NCBI GenBank assembly: GCA_006384855.1
Contig: VCJN01003051.1
Location: 62,001-126,000 of the forward strand
Length of the DNA: 64,000 bases
Direction of reading: 5' to 3'
From: Tetraselmis striata
Lineage: Eukaryota; Chlorophyta; Chlorodendrophyceae; Chlorodendrales; Chlorodendraceae
A model generated the notes under the pieces. It made no database searches and had not been told where the DNA came from. It worked only from the letters and a program-made list of their open reading frames with translations. Positions 1-10,618 of the stretch are shown here, one piece after another. The first letter of the stretch is position 1, and each line of letters opens with the position of its first letter. A program made the position numbers and the translations under genes.

Positions 1-22
1 GGCGGCTTCACCGCGGTCTCGG

Positions 23-1206
23 TTGCAGGATGCTTTCGGCTCAGACGAGTTAGGACAGCGGACGCTCGACTTGCTCTCCAGCTCCCTCACCGCTCAGACA
101 CTCAAGAGTTACGCCGGCAGACTCTCCCAGTTCGCGGAGTTCTGCCACGACTCTGAGAACATCAGCCCGCTTGAGGCGACCACTGCTACCATACATGGGA
201 TGTCGTCCGGTACGTTGCCTAGATTGGTGAGCGGGGGCACATTGGGGCTAAGTCGTTGCAGCCCTACCTGTCTGCAATCAACACGTTCTTCGAGCTAGAC
301 AACCTCGACCCAATCGCCAAGGACAGCATGCACCTTATTGTAGCTCGGCGTGGGCTGGTGCTACGGCAGCGCCGCCTAGACGCTGCCCCTTTACGAGTTC
401 CTGTGCATGCTGATGTAGTTTACAGCTTCGTCAAGCGAGCCAAGTTGATTGTGTCTGCTCCCACCACATAGTACCAGTACCACTTCCGAGCCCTCGTGGC
501 CTCGGTTGACATTTTCATATTTTTTGCCATGGGACTTACTAGCGTGTCCTGCCGAGTGCGGGGTGTGCATGTCGACGATCACAACATTACGCTGCATGTG
601 TACCGCGAGAAAAGTCGCGCTGGTCGACGCGGTCCCGACGACGTGCGCGTTCTGCTCCTTCCAGTGTCAGAACACCCCCGCGTTGCACGCTTCTTGCATC
701 ACTTCATCGACCACGTACAGTCTGTCCCCCTGGTTCCTGTTGCGTTGGCTGAAACAAACTTCTCGGCGGTCACCCCAAGCGAGCAGTCAAAAGCTTGGAC
801 CGCCGCTACAATGTCGGACTGGCTCTCTGCGGCCGTTCGTCTTGTCGATGCTGCCCCTCCCGCCGGCACTTCCTGGACGTCACACAACCTTCGCAAAGGA
901 GCAGCGTCTGCCGCTAACGCCATCGGAGCTCCATTGTCCCACATTCGGTACCAAGGCGGCTGGGCCACTAACTCGACGTCGCTCAGGACTACATCGACCC
1001 CAACGTTCTTCCTTCACCTGGCGCATGGTTCTTCTTTGGCCACATCGCCCCGCTACGCTTCTTCCAAGTCCAACAGGACTCCGCAGCGGTGGCCTTCCCG
1101 GTGCCTCCTTCATGACATGGCGCTACCCCGCCCTTCTCCGTCAATCCACCGCTCTCTCCGTTCGCTCATGACTGGCAAAACCAGACTCAATTTTGAAATG
1201 ATCTAA
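23..1206 (+). pseudogene. Tyrosine recombinase of a YR retrotransposon (DIRS/Ngaro/PAT-like or Crypton-like), broken
   Basis: The conceptual product is a phage-integrase-type tyrosine recombinase, used by YR mobile elements for integration. The N-terminal core-binding part is in frame 2 (23 to about 240; residues like TLKSYAGRLSQFAEFC). The reading then moves to frame 1 (256-1206), which carries the catalytic domain with the H-x-x-R box (HNLRKGAASAANAIG near 885-930) and GWATNS. An in-frame TAG lies at 469-471. After about 985 the frame shifts again, and the catalytic tyrosine (AQDYIDPNVL) is read in another frame. So it has two frameshifts and one stop and cannot be functional as sequenced. 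The 5' end may lie outside the window. Which YR order it belongs to cannot be decided without its reverse transcriptase; the shared terminal repeat with 10430-10618 favours a DIRS-order retroelement. Confidence 0.8.
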
Positions 1207-1510
1207 ACTAGTTTATGGGGTTTCCTCCCTTGACCTAACCGCTTTTCGGCTACAAGTGCTGCTCAGTGGTACGGGAACTAGGCACCTGTCGTTGCGCCCC
1301 TTTTGGTTGCAGCACGAGCGAGTAGACATAAAAGCAGCAATAACAGCTGAGCCTGCCATCTTCCAGTTTTCGCTGCGTTACACGCAGCGCCCTCCCTGAC
1401 TCCGTTTTCCCTCCACGCTTTTCGCTTTACCTTCCTGCCAATTTCGGCTCTTGACAGTGTAAAACAGCCTGCGTGACCTTTTTGGCAAAACCACACTCAA
1501 CCTTGAAACT
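1171..1510 (+). repeat. Short direct repeat flanking the YR terminal region
   Basis: The motif GGCAAAACCAGACTCAA at about 1173 recurs as GGCAAAACCACACTCAA at about 1482, each followed by a TTGAAA. The two copies bracket the terminal repeat, as expected for the interleaved (split) direct repeats of some YR retroelements. That reading is an inference. Confidence 0.5.
1199..1391 (+). repeat. Terminal repeat of the YR element, downstream copy
   Basis: About 190 bp directly after the recombinase pseudogene matches the reverse complement of 10430-10618 at roughly 80% or better by eye. Both carry the same landmarks: CTAAACTxGTTTAT, GTGCTGCTCAGTGGTACGGG, GGCACCTGTCG, ACATAAAAGCAGC, GAGCCTGCCATCTTCCA and GCTGCGTTACACGCAGC. 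In gene orientation it follows the recombinase here and precedes the gag-like ORF at 10319, so the repeat is direct relative to coding direction. Confidence 0.75.
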
Positions 1511-1515
1511 TCCGT

Positions 1516-2129
1516 GTGATGCTTAGGATTACTAGCGCGACATCGATATACTAGCGCAATATACATCGTCGTCATCGCGTCGAGTGCTAACAATAAAAGC
1601 AACCTACATTAATATAATCCTTACTCGTTGACATGGCCCAGAACCGTCCGTAAATATCATAAAAATGAAACCAGAGCGACCAATTGACCTGCTGCGCGGC
1701 CCGTCTTATTGCGGCCGCACAGCATCACAGTAGTTAACGGTTAACTCGTTGATGGAGTACAATAACGCTTTTAAAAATATGTAGAGGACCTTTCTGATTG
1801 CCTTTTATTTTGGTGATTTCCGATATCGCCTTCTGCTGCTAGCTCATGTAATTATAAAAAATATGTGGGGCGGGCGTGATTTCTGTCCTGTAAGGATTAA
1901 AGCAAGGTACCTTTCCGTCGCCGGCTCGCCGCACCGCCATCATCAGGTAGCGACTATGTGCGCGCCCCCTACTCCACAACTACGCCCACTTCGGCTCTTT
2001 AAATATGAAGATCGTGGTTACCGATTTCGTCATCACAGATCGGCTGCTGTCATCACTCAGGACCAGCTACGACCGACCGACCGACCGACCGCGGGTTGCT
2101 TCGAGTACCAGCACGCTACACCGACTGCG
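1516..2129. other. Intergenic region upstream of GPI
   Basis: AT-rich spacer without a convincing gene. It holds one copy of the ~75-bp short element (1781-1855) and a tandem CGAC/GACC stretch near 2071-2090. The GPI promoter and any 5' untranslated exon should be here; no clear TATA box or initiator can be assigned. Confidence 0.5.
1781..1855 (+). mobile_element. ~75-bp short interspersed element, copy 1
   Basis: Begins GTAGAGGACCTTTCTGATTG and ends GCTAGCTCATGTAATTAT. It is nearly identical to 55357-55432 and to the reverse complements of 33745-33816 and 45276-45347. The flanks are A/T-rich (AAAAATATG on both sides), so the target duplication is ambiguous here. Confidence 0.75.
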
Positions 2130-2151
2130 CCCCCCCCCCCCCCCCCCCCCC
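2130..2151. repeat. Poly-C tract upstream of the GPI start
   Basis: Run of 22 C on the GPI coding strand, 24 nt before the start codon. The sequence between them contains TTGTCAG, so the tract may lie in a 5' UTR or a leader intron. Confidence 0.9.
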
Positions 2152-2175
2152 GCGCGTTCCTTGTCAGCAGACGGG

Positions 2176-4259
2176 ATGGCCTTCACAGAGACGGCTGCCT
2201 GGCAGGCCCTGGCGGCCCATGTGCCGGAGGTGCGCGCGCTCCACCTGCGCGACCTGCTGCAGGAGGACGCCCGCTGTGCGGAGCTTGCCGCGGAGCACAA
2301 CGGCATCTTCCTCGACTTTTGCCGCCAGAAGCTGACCTCGGAGACGCTGGGAAAGCTCGAAGCACTGGCGGATGAAGTGGGGGTGTCCGACAAGGTGTGC
2401 TCTCGGCTGCCTCCCCCCCCCCCCCCCCCCCCCCCTCCAATCCCCCTCTCGCCAACACTCGACGTGAGTCGCGGCGTGTTCTTCCCAGAACAAGGGAGTG
2501 GGAGTTTACGGACTTGTCGATCGGCAAGAATGTTCCCACCATCGCGCTGCTTCTAGCGGCAGAGAGTTCGCTGGATAAATTACAAGGATACACCGGCAGT
2601 CAGTATGATATACCTACGACCTGTGGATGGAAGGCTGGCAGCCAGGCTTGCACGCACCGGAACTGGCATGCTGTTATGCGCTCACTCTTGGCATCAGTGT
2701 TGGATTCATCGTCGTCTCGCCTCACTGCTTGCCCGGGAACATGTCATCAGGTGGCCAGAATGTTTGCGGGTGAGCACATCAACTCAACGGAGGACCGTGC
2801 CGTGCTGCACGTGGCGCTGCGCGCCCCGCGCGACGCGGAGGTGATTGACTGCGGGCGCAATGTGGTGCCGGACGTGTGGGCTGTGCTGGACAAGGTCAGG
2901 GAGTTCAGCGACAAGGTGCGCAGCGGCCAGTGGGTGGGCGAGACCGGAAAGCCGCTGACCGACGTGGTGGCAATCGGCATCGGCGGCTCCTTCCTGGGAC
3001 CTCTCTTTGTGCACACAGCGCTCGCCGCGGACCCGGCTGCGTCCGCCACCGCCACGGGGCGCCGCCTCGCGTTTGTGGCCAACGTGGACCCCGTGGACAT
3101 CGCCACCAAGCTGTCTGGCTTTTCGCCCGATACAACGCTGGTGGTGGTGGTCTCTAAAACCTTCACCACGGCGGAGACGATGCTCAACGCGCGGACGGCG
3201 CGCTCCTGGCTGGTGGCAGCTCTGGGCGAGGCCGCGGTCGCCAAGCACATGGTGGCGGTGAGCACCAACACCGCGCTCGTGAAGGAGTTCGGCATCGACC
3301 CGGCCAACATGTTTGCCTTCTGGGACTGGGTGGGAGGGCGCTACTCGGTGTCATCGGCGGTGGGCGTGCTCCCGCTGGCGCTGCAGTACGGCTTCGACGT
3401 CGTGGCTGATTTCCTGCGCGGCATGGCGGACGTGGACACGCACTTCCGGACCGCCCCGTGCCGCTCCAACCTGCCGATGCTGATGGGGCTGCTTTCGGTG
3501 TGGAACGTGTCGTTCCTGGGGCACCCGTGCCGCGCGATCCTGCCCTACCAGGAGGCGCTCGCCAAGCTGGCGCCGCACATCCAGCAGCTGTCCATGGAGA
3601 GCAACGGGAAGAGCGTGTCCATCGGCGGCGACCCGCTCAAGGCGCCCGCAGGCGAGATCGACTTTGGGGAGCCGGGCACCAACGGGCAGCACTCGTTCTA
3701 CCAGCTCATCCACCAGGGGCGGGTCGTCCCGTGCGACTTCATCGGGGTGGCGCGCCCCCAGCAGGCCATCCAGCTGGACGGGGAGAAGGTGGCGAACCAC
3801 GACGAGCTGATGTGCAACTTTTTCGCGCAGCCGGATGCGCTGGCGCTGGGCAAGACGGCCGAGCAGCTGGCCGAGGAGGGCGTCGCGCCGGCGCTCATCC
3901 CGCACAAGACGTTCTCCGGCGACCGCCCCTCGCTCAGCCTGCTGCTGCCGGAGCTCTCCGCCTTCACGATCGGCCAGCTGCTCGCCATCTACGAGCACCG
4001 CATTGCGGTGCAGGGCTTCCTGTGGGGCATCAACTCGTTCGACCAGTGGGGCGTGGAGCTGGGCAAGGTGCTGGCCACCAAGGTGCGCAACACCATCAGC
4101 GCATGCCGGGACTCCAGCGCGCTGGTGAGCTCGTCGCAGGGGTACAACGCCTCCACGACCAACCTCATCAACCGATACCTTTCCGCCCCCGTCCAGCCCG
4201 CACCGGCCGGCACCGACCGGCTCCCCGCCTGCATGACAGTGGCCGACAAACGCCTTTGA
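2176..4259 (+). CDS. GPI: Glucose-6-phosphate isomerase
   Basis: Interconverts glucose 6-phosphate and fructose 6-phosphate in glycolysis and starch/sucrose metabolism. Two exons: 2176-2394 and 2751-4259, joined in phase 0 (AAG|GTGTGC donor, ATCAG acceptor). The join gives [24 protein letters not shown], as in the family. The product is about 575 aa, close to the usual ~550. Both family signatures are visible: [14 protein letters not shown] (near 3325) and [14 protein letters not shown] (near 4030). Also present are the sugar-phosphate loop GIGGSFLGP and SMESNGKSV. The start at [15 protein letters not shown] matches the N-terminus of bacterial-type isomerases. No plastid transit peptide is seen in this model, so the enzyme is cytosolic unless an upstream exon exists. 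The intron carries a 23-nt C run 18 nt after the donor. The gene converges with the GT77 gene. Confidence 0.97.
2413..2435. repeat. Poly-C tract in GPI intron 1
   Basis: 23 C starting 18 nt after the 5' splice site at 2395, on the coding strand. Confidence 0.95.
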
Positions 4260-4373
4260 GAGCGGAACCGCGCGTAGGTGGTGCCGGGCGATGATTGGCC
4301 TCTGAAGAATACCCGCTGCTTCTTCAGCTGCTGCTTATGTTGCTTCTTGAGCAGAGGCACGCGCTGAAACCTC

Positions 4374-4378
4374 TGTAA
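4374..4378 (+). terminator. Probable TGTAA poly(A) signal of GPI
   Basis: TGTAA, the usual chlorophyte polyadenylation motif, 115 nt after the GPI stop. The call rests on motif and position only. Confidence 0.5.
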
Positions 4379-5287
4379 TTGCAGCATGTTACACACATCA
4401 CGTGACGGCTGCTGCACCGACTGCAAGGCAGCGACACCGGCCGGGATCATCAGACCAGCGGGCGACAGGGTGACTGCTGGCGTGCGCATGTTCGGAGTGT
4501 CTGGAAATTTAAGGGCTCTGATCGCCGATGGGAGCAGACAGTGGTGGGGGCGCGATAGACCCTAGGGCTAACTTGGTCCTTTCGCACACCCATTGTACAG
4601 AGGGGTTCTGCTGCGATGGCACCGAGCGCACGCGAAGCCTTAAAATAACTCAGTCTTGCGCAGCTGGGGGAACTGAGCGGTGAACCAGGGCTTGAGTTTT
4701 CCTGAGGCAGGGTTTTAGGGTTTAAGGTTTAGGAGCTCCTACCTATACCGTCACGTGTAAGCACCAACGGTCCGCAGTTAAATATAAACGTTTTTGACCC
4801 CTTCACGAGGAGGAAAGACTATTAAAACGCAGAAAGTGACAACGCCAGAGTACAGCACGAATACGGCACTAATATTCCGACACAAAGATGCGAAACAGCT
4901 CATGTTTTGCCCCGCGGACCGTATCTTATTTATGGTAATCATTTTAGATTAGCGCAGAGTAGGGTTTTGGGTTAGTTTTAGGGTATGGAGCTCCTGTCTA
5001 TCATCACAACTGCCCTTCCGGGGGTCCAAAGGTGGCAGCCTCTCAGCAAGCGCCGCCCACCCGCTTCTCGACGACTCCCCTAGACAGCAGCCATCGGACG
5101 GTGCAGCACTCGGTCGGTGGTCGGGGGCTGCAGGTCTCATCGGAGCCGAATACACACGATCACATAGTACTGCTTATTTCCCACGGCGCTCCCGGGGACA
5201 CCGCTCATGGCCCAATCAGCCGCGTAGCGCGCCCGCCAAATGCTGTAAATACCACCTGCTGCGCTCCAGCGCACGCTGGCCACCGCT
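4379..5287. other. Spacer between convergent GPI and GT77 genes
   Basis: No gene seen. Contains degenerate plant-type telomere-like runs of TTTAGGG spacing (about 4708-4735 and 4960-4990). The right part should hold the 3' UTR of the minus-strand GT77 gene. Confidence 0.5.
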
Positions 5288-7440
5288 CTACGTGCCCGGC
5301 TCAGAGCCACCCGGGAACTTGTCCAGCGCATGCAGATCCTTGTCGTAAAAGTACCGTATCACGCCCTGGGCAACGCACGCAACACGGGCCAGCGCGCTCA
5401 GTCTCGGCAGCTGGCCCCGGAGCTTTGCGGTATGATCCAACCAATGAAGGCAGTTGAAAGTGGCGGCCACTGTGGGCCCAGTTTGGCCGGGACTGCAGTG
5501 CTGGAAAGCAGGTTGCATTGGGGGGGGCGGGAGAGCGTGAGCGGCAGGCGCGTGCGTACCAGCATGCGGTTGTGCTTGTCTGGGTGGTAGTTGATGTGGA
5601 TCATGACGGGCCGGGAGCGCTGAGTCTGTGGCTTGTGCCTCCAGAACTTGAACAGCACCTGACGGCGGGCACTCGTTCACTCAGCTGTCCATTTGGTGAT
5701 GGGAGAAACCGGGCGCGGGGGAGGGCGCACAGCGCGGTGGGCTTCTCAGCCAAGACTAGCCCCGCAAAGCTTATTCACCGGTGAAGCGAGCCGCACCTTT
5801 GAATTCATGAACTCATTGATTTCCATCACACGCACCGTCACCTGAACGAAACACACAGCAACGGAAATGGCTGATCAGAACATTGCCCACACGGCCATGC
5901 CGGTGAGCGCTTGCAGGTGGGGATTGGCAGTGCGTCAGCACTGTACTCTCCGAGCTGAATGGGCGGAATGGCGGCACGGTCGCTGGCACCTGAGGGGACT
6001 TGTAGCTTCCGTGACTGAGGAAGAAGATCTCCTCGTTGTAGGCGGTCTGGTCCCAGTACTTCTGCTTGGACAGCCTCGTCTCCAGGCGCTGCATGAGGTC
6101 GATGGTGCGCTCGTTTGCGCGCAGGTAGAACAGCCCCGAGTTGAGGTTGAAGTGCTTCACTGCCTGGGCGTAGCGCGACCAGCCCATGGAGGGGTCGTCA
6201 ATGCCGTCGATGAAGCCGTAGGCGGTGCGGTCGTCGAAGCCGTCGGACATCCCCTCCACATCCGAGTCCCGGTACAGATGCTGGAAGGGGTCCTGTCCCA
6301 CCATGGCATGACGCGAAATGATCACATGAGCGATTCAGTGAAAGTGCGGCATGCTATCACGAGGTCGTCGGATTGCACAAAGCATAGCTCGTCTCATGCC
6401 ATGAACAGCAGCCATACATGCCTTAACCCGCTGCCAATGGCGTCTTTCAAAGCTCGCACCTGCAGGGTGACGATGTCCACGTCGCTCAGCAGCACGCTCC
6501 AGCCAAGCTCCAGGAACTCGTGGATGATGCCGAATTTCAGCGCAGAGATGGCGTGGTTGTTCCCGGTGCCGGCCTGCACCTGCGCAATCTGCCGGGTCCA
6601 ACGGCCACGAGGCAAAGTAAGGTGGCTGGTGTCAGGGAAGGCAGATGGCACCTGCACCGCTTTCCAGCAGCATCCAGTGGCTATACAAACGCAGGTGGCT
6701 GCACTCTCTCCACTCCGCACCTGCCTGTTTTTGAAAAACACCGGCACCCCCTGCCCTTTCAGGTGCTTGTAAATCTCTTCGTCCAGGCCTACAACCAAGT
6801 AGTTCTTGACGCCGGCTCTTTGAACACACTGCAGGTAGCATTCCCGCAGAGCATCACAATTTTAGCCAAACTTCAGCCCTGGCAGACAAAGAAATCCAAA
6901 GACAAAAGCCCGTGGACATAGACCAGAAGACATCTGAAGATATGGACAAAGAAAGAGAGGAGCAGCGGGAGCGAGTGCTTGACGGCCAGGGTGAGCGAGC
7001 ACCTTGACCCAGGTGGTGAGCATCCCCTCGCGCACGAGGTTGTAGTCAGATATCGCTATCAACACCTCCTTTGACGGTGCGACGGTCTGCAGCACCTGCA
7101 GAAGATCAGCCTTGGAGTGTGCCGCGGACAGCCCCGCTGCCGACGCGCCCCCGCGCGCTGACTGTACCGCCGGCCGGACGATTTGAGTGGGTTCGGGCCG
7201 CAGCTCCCGGGCGGACCCCGCCTCGCTACTGTGACGCCCGGCAGTAGCCACGTCGCGCACGGACGGCTGGGTTCCGCTGTAGTACGACGGATTCTGGGAA
7301 ATGTAGTAGCGCTCCGCGATGATGAAGCCGGCCACCAGGCCCATCCAGAACGCCGCCCAGCTCAGGCGCTGCCGGGTCCGCCTGTCCTGGTGTTTGGCAT
7401 ACTTGTTATCCGCGCTTTCGTCCCCCCGTGGCGACTGCAT
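5288..7440 (-). CDS. GT77 family arabinosyltransferase, RRA-like
   Basis: Likely Golgi glycosyltransferase adding arabinose to hydroxyproline-rich glycoproteins, by family. Seven exons on the minus strand: 7440-7003, 6828-6721, 6588-6460, 6292-5990, 5841-5797, 5658-5560, 5365-5288. All six introns are phase 0 and give 399 aa. The N-terminus has one membrane span (AAFWMGLVAGFIIAERYY), so it is a type II protein. Then come MLTTWVK|CVQRAGVKNYLVVGLDE, the DxD motif in LLSDVDIVTLQ, DPFQHLYRDSDVEGMSDGFD, YWDQTAYNEE and HINYHPDKHNRM, in the order of plant RRA proteins. The start at 7440 (MQSPRGDES) is chosen; the frame stays open to an upstream ATG at 7575. The 45-nt exon 5 (RVMEINEFMNSK) was found by homology. 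Sugar specificity is not proven by sequence. Confidence 0.9.
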
Positions 7441-9766
7441 GCCGAATAGCGCCAAGCAACAGCTGCCGAAGGCCTCGGTCTTATATATGTTGGAGATATC
7501 TATGAAATATCCCCGAGGCACTAGGCGAGCCCTCGTGTAGTGCTCGGCAAGCCCGTGATAGCGCGTCAACTTCACGTCAGGCCACTAACTAACGCCTGAC
7601 GTCGCCGTGTAACCCGCGATGTCGCCGGCCCTCCAGGAGGAGACCTTTCTACAGTGGCGCGCAGGGTCCGCCGGCCCCGCCCGGCCCCGCCCGCGATAGT
7701 CCCGTACGAATATATTTATTTAAAAATATTGCGCTGAATATATAGCTAGGAGGTGTACACATACACCTCCTCCATACCACACACACACACACACACACAC
7801 ACAGCGCACCTGTGTGTGTATGTGTGTAAACATGAAACCTAAATAACACATGCATGTGTGTACATATACAGGTATCAGGGTAGTATATAACATAGTTTAC
7901 TTGTCATACAGCAGGCCACAAAAGTATGCATGTTTTAAGGAGTGATTTCGCTTGGGTGGCGTCTAGTCGATAAACGCACGCAAAGCTATGCCGTTGCGGT
8001 CGTTGCGGGGAAACTGCTCAAGAAAAGGCGTGCAAATGGTGCGCCAGAGTCAGTGCGACGGTGTGCAGTGCGCGCGCGTCACATCATGTCATTTCGCAAC
8101 ATATGCGTGAAACATGTGTTGGAAAACGGGGTAGGTGGTGGTCGGTTTGCTATTGAGAGCACGGCACGCTGGCAGTTCAAAATAAAGAATGGGTATTCCT
8201 CCCATTGTCGTCGAGATACATTGCTAGCCACCTACCCCGTGCTGCTCGGCGCGTTTAGCGTCTTATGGTCATCAGGTAGCGGGTTGCATGCGACATTATT
8301 CTCAAACCGGTTGTCTGCGATGCAAAGATAAGTAATCGTCTTGCAATCACGCGGAAATGCATAACAATTCGCCGTAATTTGTCACAACTAAAAAATAAAT
8401 GGCCCACTAGAAAACAGTTGGGGGTGGCTTTTGTAGCCCGCTCATTGTTAGCACACCATTCGTCCGGCAAAACGGCGGAAATCTATATTGCATGTCAAAA
8501 AATACTCCTTATTCTACCATGGCATGCAAGCAGCAGGCCAACAAACTCATTGTGGGTGGGAGGCATGTCAAAGGCATGGAATGTGCCACTCAACGCAAGC
8601 TACCATGCGCGAGGACCTATTGGATGCGGATCCACGTCGCCGCGTCGATCCCGTCGTTATTCGTCGGCTACTCCCATTTGGTCGTGTGCGGTGGCATGTG
8701 CTACACCGACATGCGCGCGGACATGTGCGCTAGTGTCGTGAAATTGTTGTTGATGGGGGCGAGCCCGCGCTGAGCCCATGGTGCGGGTGGTATAAGAATG
8801 CCCATGCTGTGGAATTGAAAGCTCTTTATTATTATGTGCACATTACACCTACCCAGCGAGGCGCAGCCAGCGGCGTTTATCTTGCACCTTGGAAAATTGT
8901 GGCATGGCACATTTTGGAGAATTGTCTGCATTATTGGCACACTATCATGGAAATGCCCATGCATTCCAACGGAAGCATGCATTGATTGGTCAAACTTGCT
9001 TGCGCGTCATACGTGCCATGCATCATATGTCCACCCACCACCGAGAGCGCGCGTGCAAATGTGACGGACTGTAGCTACACCGCGAAGGTAACATGTTGCT
9101 CCCAATCATGTGCGTTGGCCGTGTTTCAGTGGTTCTAGCTTTGTGCCAAGCAAGCAACTACTACGCCATTGCCGAAACAAAATCACAATTGCGATAACCG
9201 GACGAATAAGCCGTTGCCTCCTTGGCGTAGGTGGCTTGCATGCACTGAAGGGCGAGGCTTCATGGGCCCGTAGCCCCATGGTTTGGGCACCAAATAAGCG
9301 AGGATACCCGCGATTTCCGTGTGCAAATAAAGACTTATGTGGAGTGGTATAGAGAAATTCTGAAGTGCCAGCTCCATATAGTTGCTAATACATTATTAGT
9401 CTCTAGATATATACTGTACACGGGTGCCGATCCGACCATTATTAGGACCAAAAGCCTTTTTTGCTCTGCTCGTCCTATTTGCACGCAATGCTAGAGAATG
9501 TACGTAATCATCGGAATGATATCGTGATGTTTTCGTCTGAAATGAGACCAATAAGGACACTACGATCTTAATTGTGTGTTCTTGCATGTACTCTGATAGG
9601 CACATGTATACGATAGCGGCATGCAATATACCGCGACAGCAATTGCAGACGTGTAGTCTCCATTTGCTATATTATTGATATTAGCGACGAAATAATATTA
9701 ATATTATGACGAGGGTGTCCGAAACGCCGCCGGAATGCTTCGCTTTGTGCCTATGTGCCTAGTGCC
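7441..9766. other. Intergenic region upstream of GT77
   Basis: No convincing gene. Near the GT77 start is a short perfect palindrome (arms AGGAGGTGTA / TACACCTCCT, 7748-7771) followed by an (AC)n run at 7778-7802. The rest (about 7.9-9.7 kb) is anonymous, with only short unsupported reading frames. It may be a decayed mobile element but no terminal repeats were recognised. Confidence 0.4.
7778..7802. repeat. (AC)n microsatellite
   Basis: About 12 AC dinucleotides, visible directly. Confidence 0.95.
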
Positions 9767-10319
9767 TTATTTGTGCGCTTTCGTCGTCTCCGAGTTTGGC
9801 TCGCTGGCCCCGCTGCACGCTGAGGACTGCGCTACGAAGACTGCGGACCTGTGCGCTCCGAAACACGACATCCAAAGATACTCCTTTTGGGGCGGCAAGC
9901 GCCAGTCATCCTGCTTGAGGTACTCGTTCGTCATGTCGGTGCTCATGTGAAAGAGTTCAGGCACTCGGCTGTCCAGTCCAACGGCCTCGTAACAAGACTC
10001 TGCTTGCTGCAGTAGCTCTCGCACCGCGAGGTAGTCGTCCTCGTCACTCACGGATTTCGCTCCGACACGGCCGCTCTGGTTGGGCTAGCTCTAGCAAGTC
10101 GGGGCGCTCTGCGGCTCCCCCGCGGCCTGTCGGCTGTCCCGTGATGCGCTGCCTGGAACCATAGCCATGTACTCCGTCTCCGTCAACAACACGGTCGCGA
10201 GCCGCCGTCACTTGAGCTAACGTTGTTGCAAGCTCGCGCAGCAATGTAGATTGGGCCTTCATGTCTGCTTGTAGCGATTCGAGCGTCGGCCCAAAGGCGG
10301 GTTCTTCTCCATCTGACAT
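9767..10319 (-). pseudogene. gag-like ORF of the YR element, frameshifted
   Basis: On the minus strand, a frame starting at the ATG 10319 (MSDGEEPAFGPTLESLQADM) encodes a short coiled-coil-like, Gln/Glu/Leu-rich segment. It runs to about 10044, then continues in another frame (10051-9767; SDEDDYLAVRELLQQAESCY), which looks gag-like. There is no zinc knuckle. It lies just downstream (in its own direction) of the terminal repeat 10618-10430, as expected for the first gene of a YR retroelement. No homologue is recognised from sequence alone, so the gag assignment is inference from position. Confidence 0.5.
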
Positions 10320-10429
10320 GATGACGCACGGATCTACGGATGAGAATTTCACACACGGGTGGTGAGCCGGGTGTGGTCTTGAACAACCTGGGGCGACTTT
10401 GCTCGCAGCAGGTTGCCAGACAGTTATAA

Positions 10430-10618
10430 CGTCGCTGCGTGTAACGCAGCGAAATTGGAAGATGGCAGGCTCAGCTGTTGGGGCTGCTTTTATGTCTTCT
10501 CGTGCTGCACCCCAAAAAGGGCGCGACGACAGGTGCCTACTAACCCGTACCACTGAGCAGCACAGTAGCCGGAAAAGCTGTTAAATAAGGAGGAAACCCA
10601 ATAAACAAGTTTAGAACA
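10430..10618 (-). repeat. Terminal repeat of the YR element, upstream copy
   Basis: The reverse complement matches 1199-1391. In the minus direction it precedes the gag-like frame. Neither copy is joined to a full element in this window. Confidence 0.75.

Noticed and set aside
2101..2175. Upstream start for GPI through the C run (Pro-rich extension)
   Set aside because: The poly-Pro frame is produced by the homopolymer; the family N-terminus starts at MAFTETAAW.
3351..3998. Minus-strand ORFs within GPI
   Set aside because: Antisense shadows of a G/C-rich exon; the sense protein explains the sequence.
6862..6878. Acceptor at 6879 for GT77 exon 2 (longer exon)
   Set aside because: It puts a TAA in frame; the acceptor at 6829 aligns residue for residue with plant RRA proteins.
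7942..9352. Several short ORFs in the GT77 upstream spacer
   Set aside because: No signature, no splice pattern, AT-rich and overlapping on both strands.
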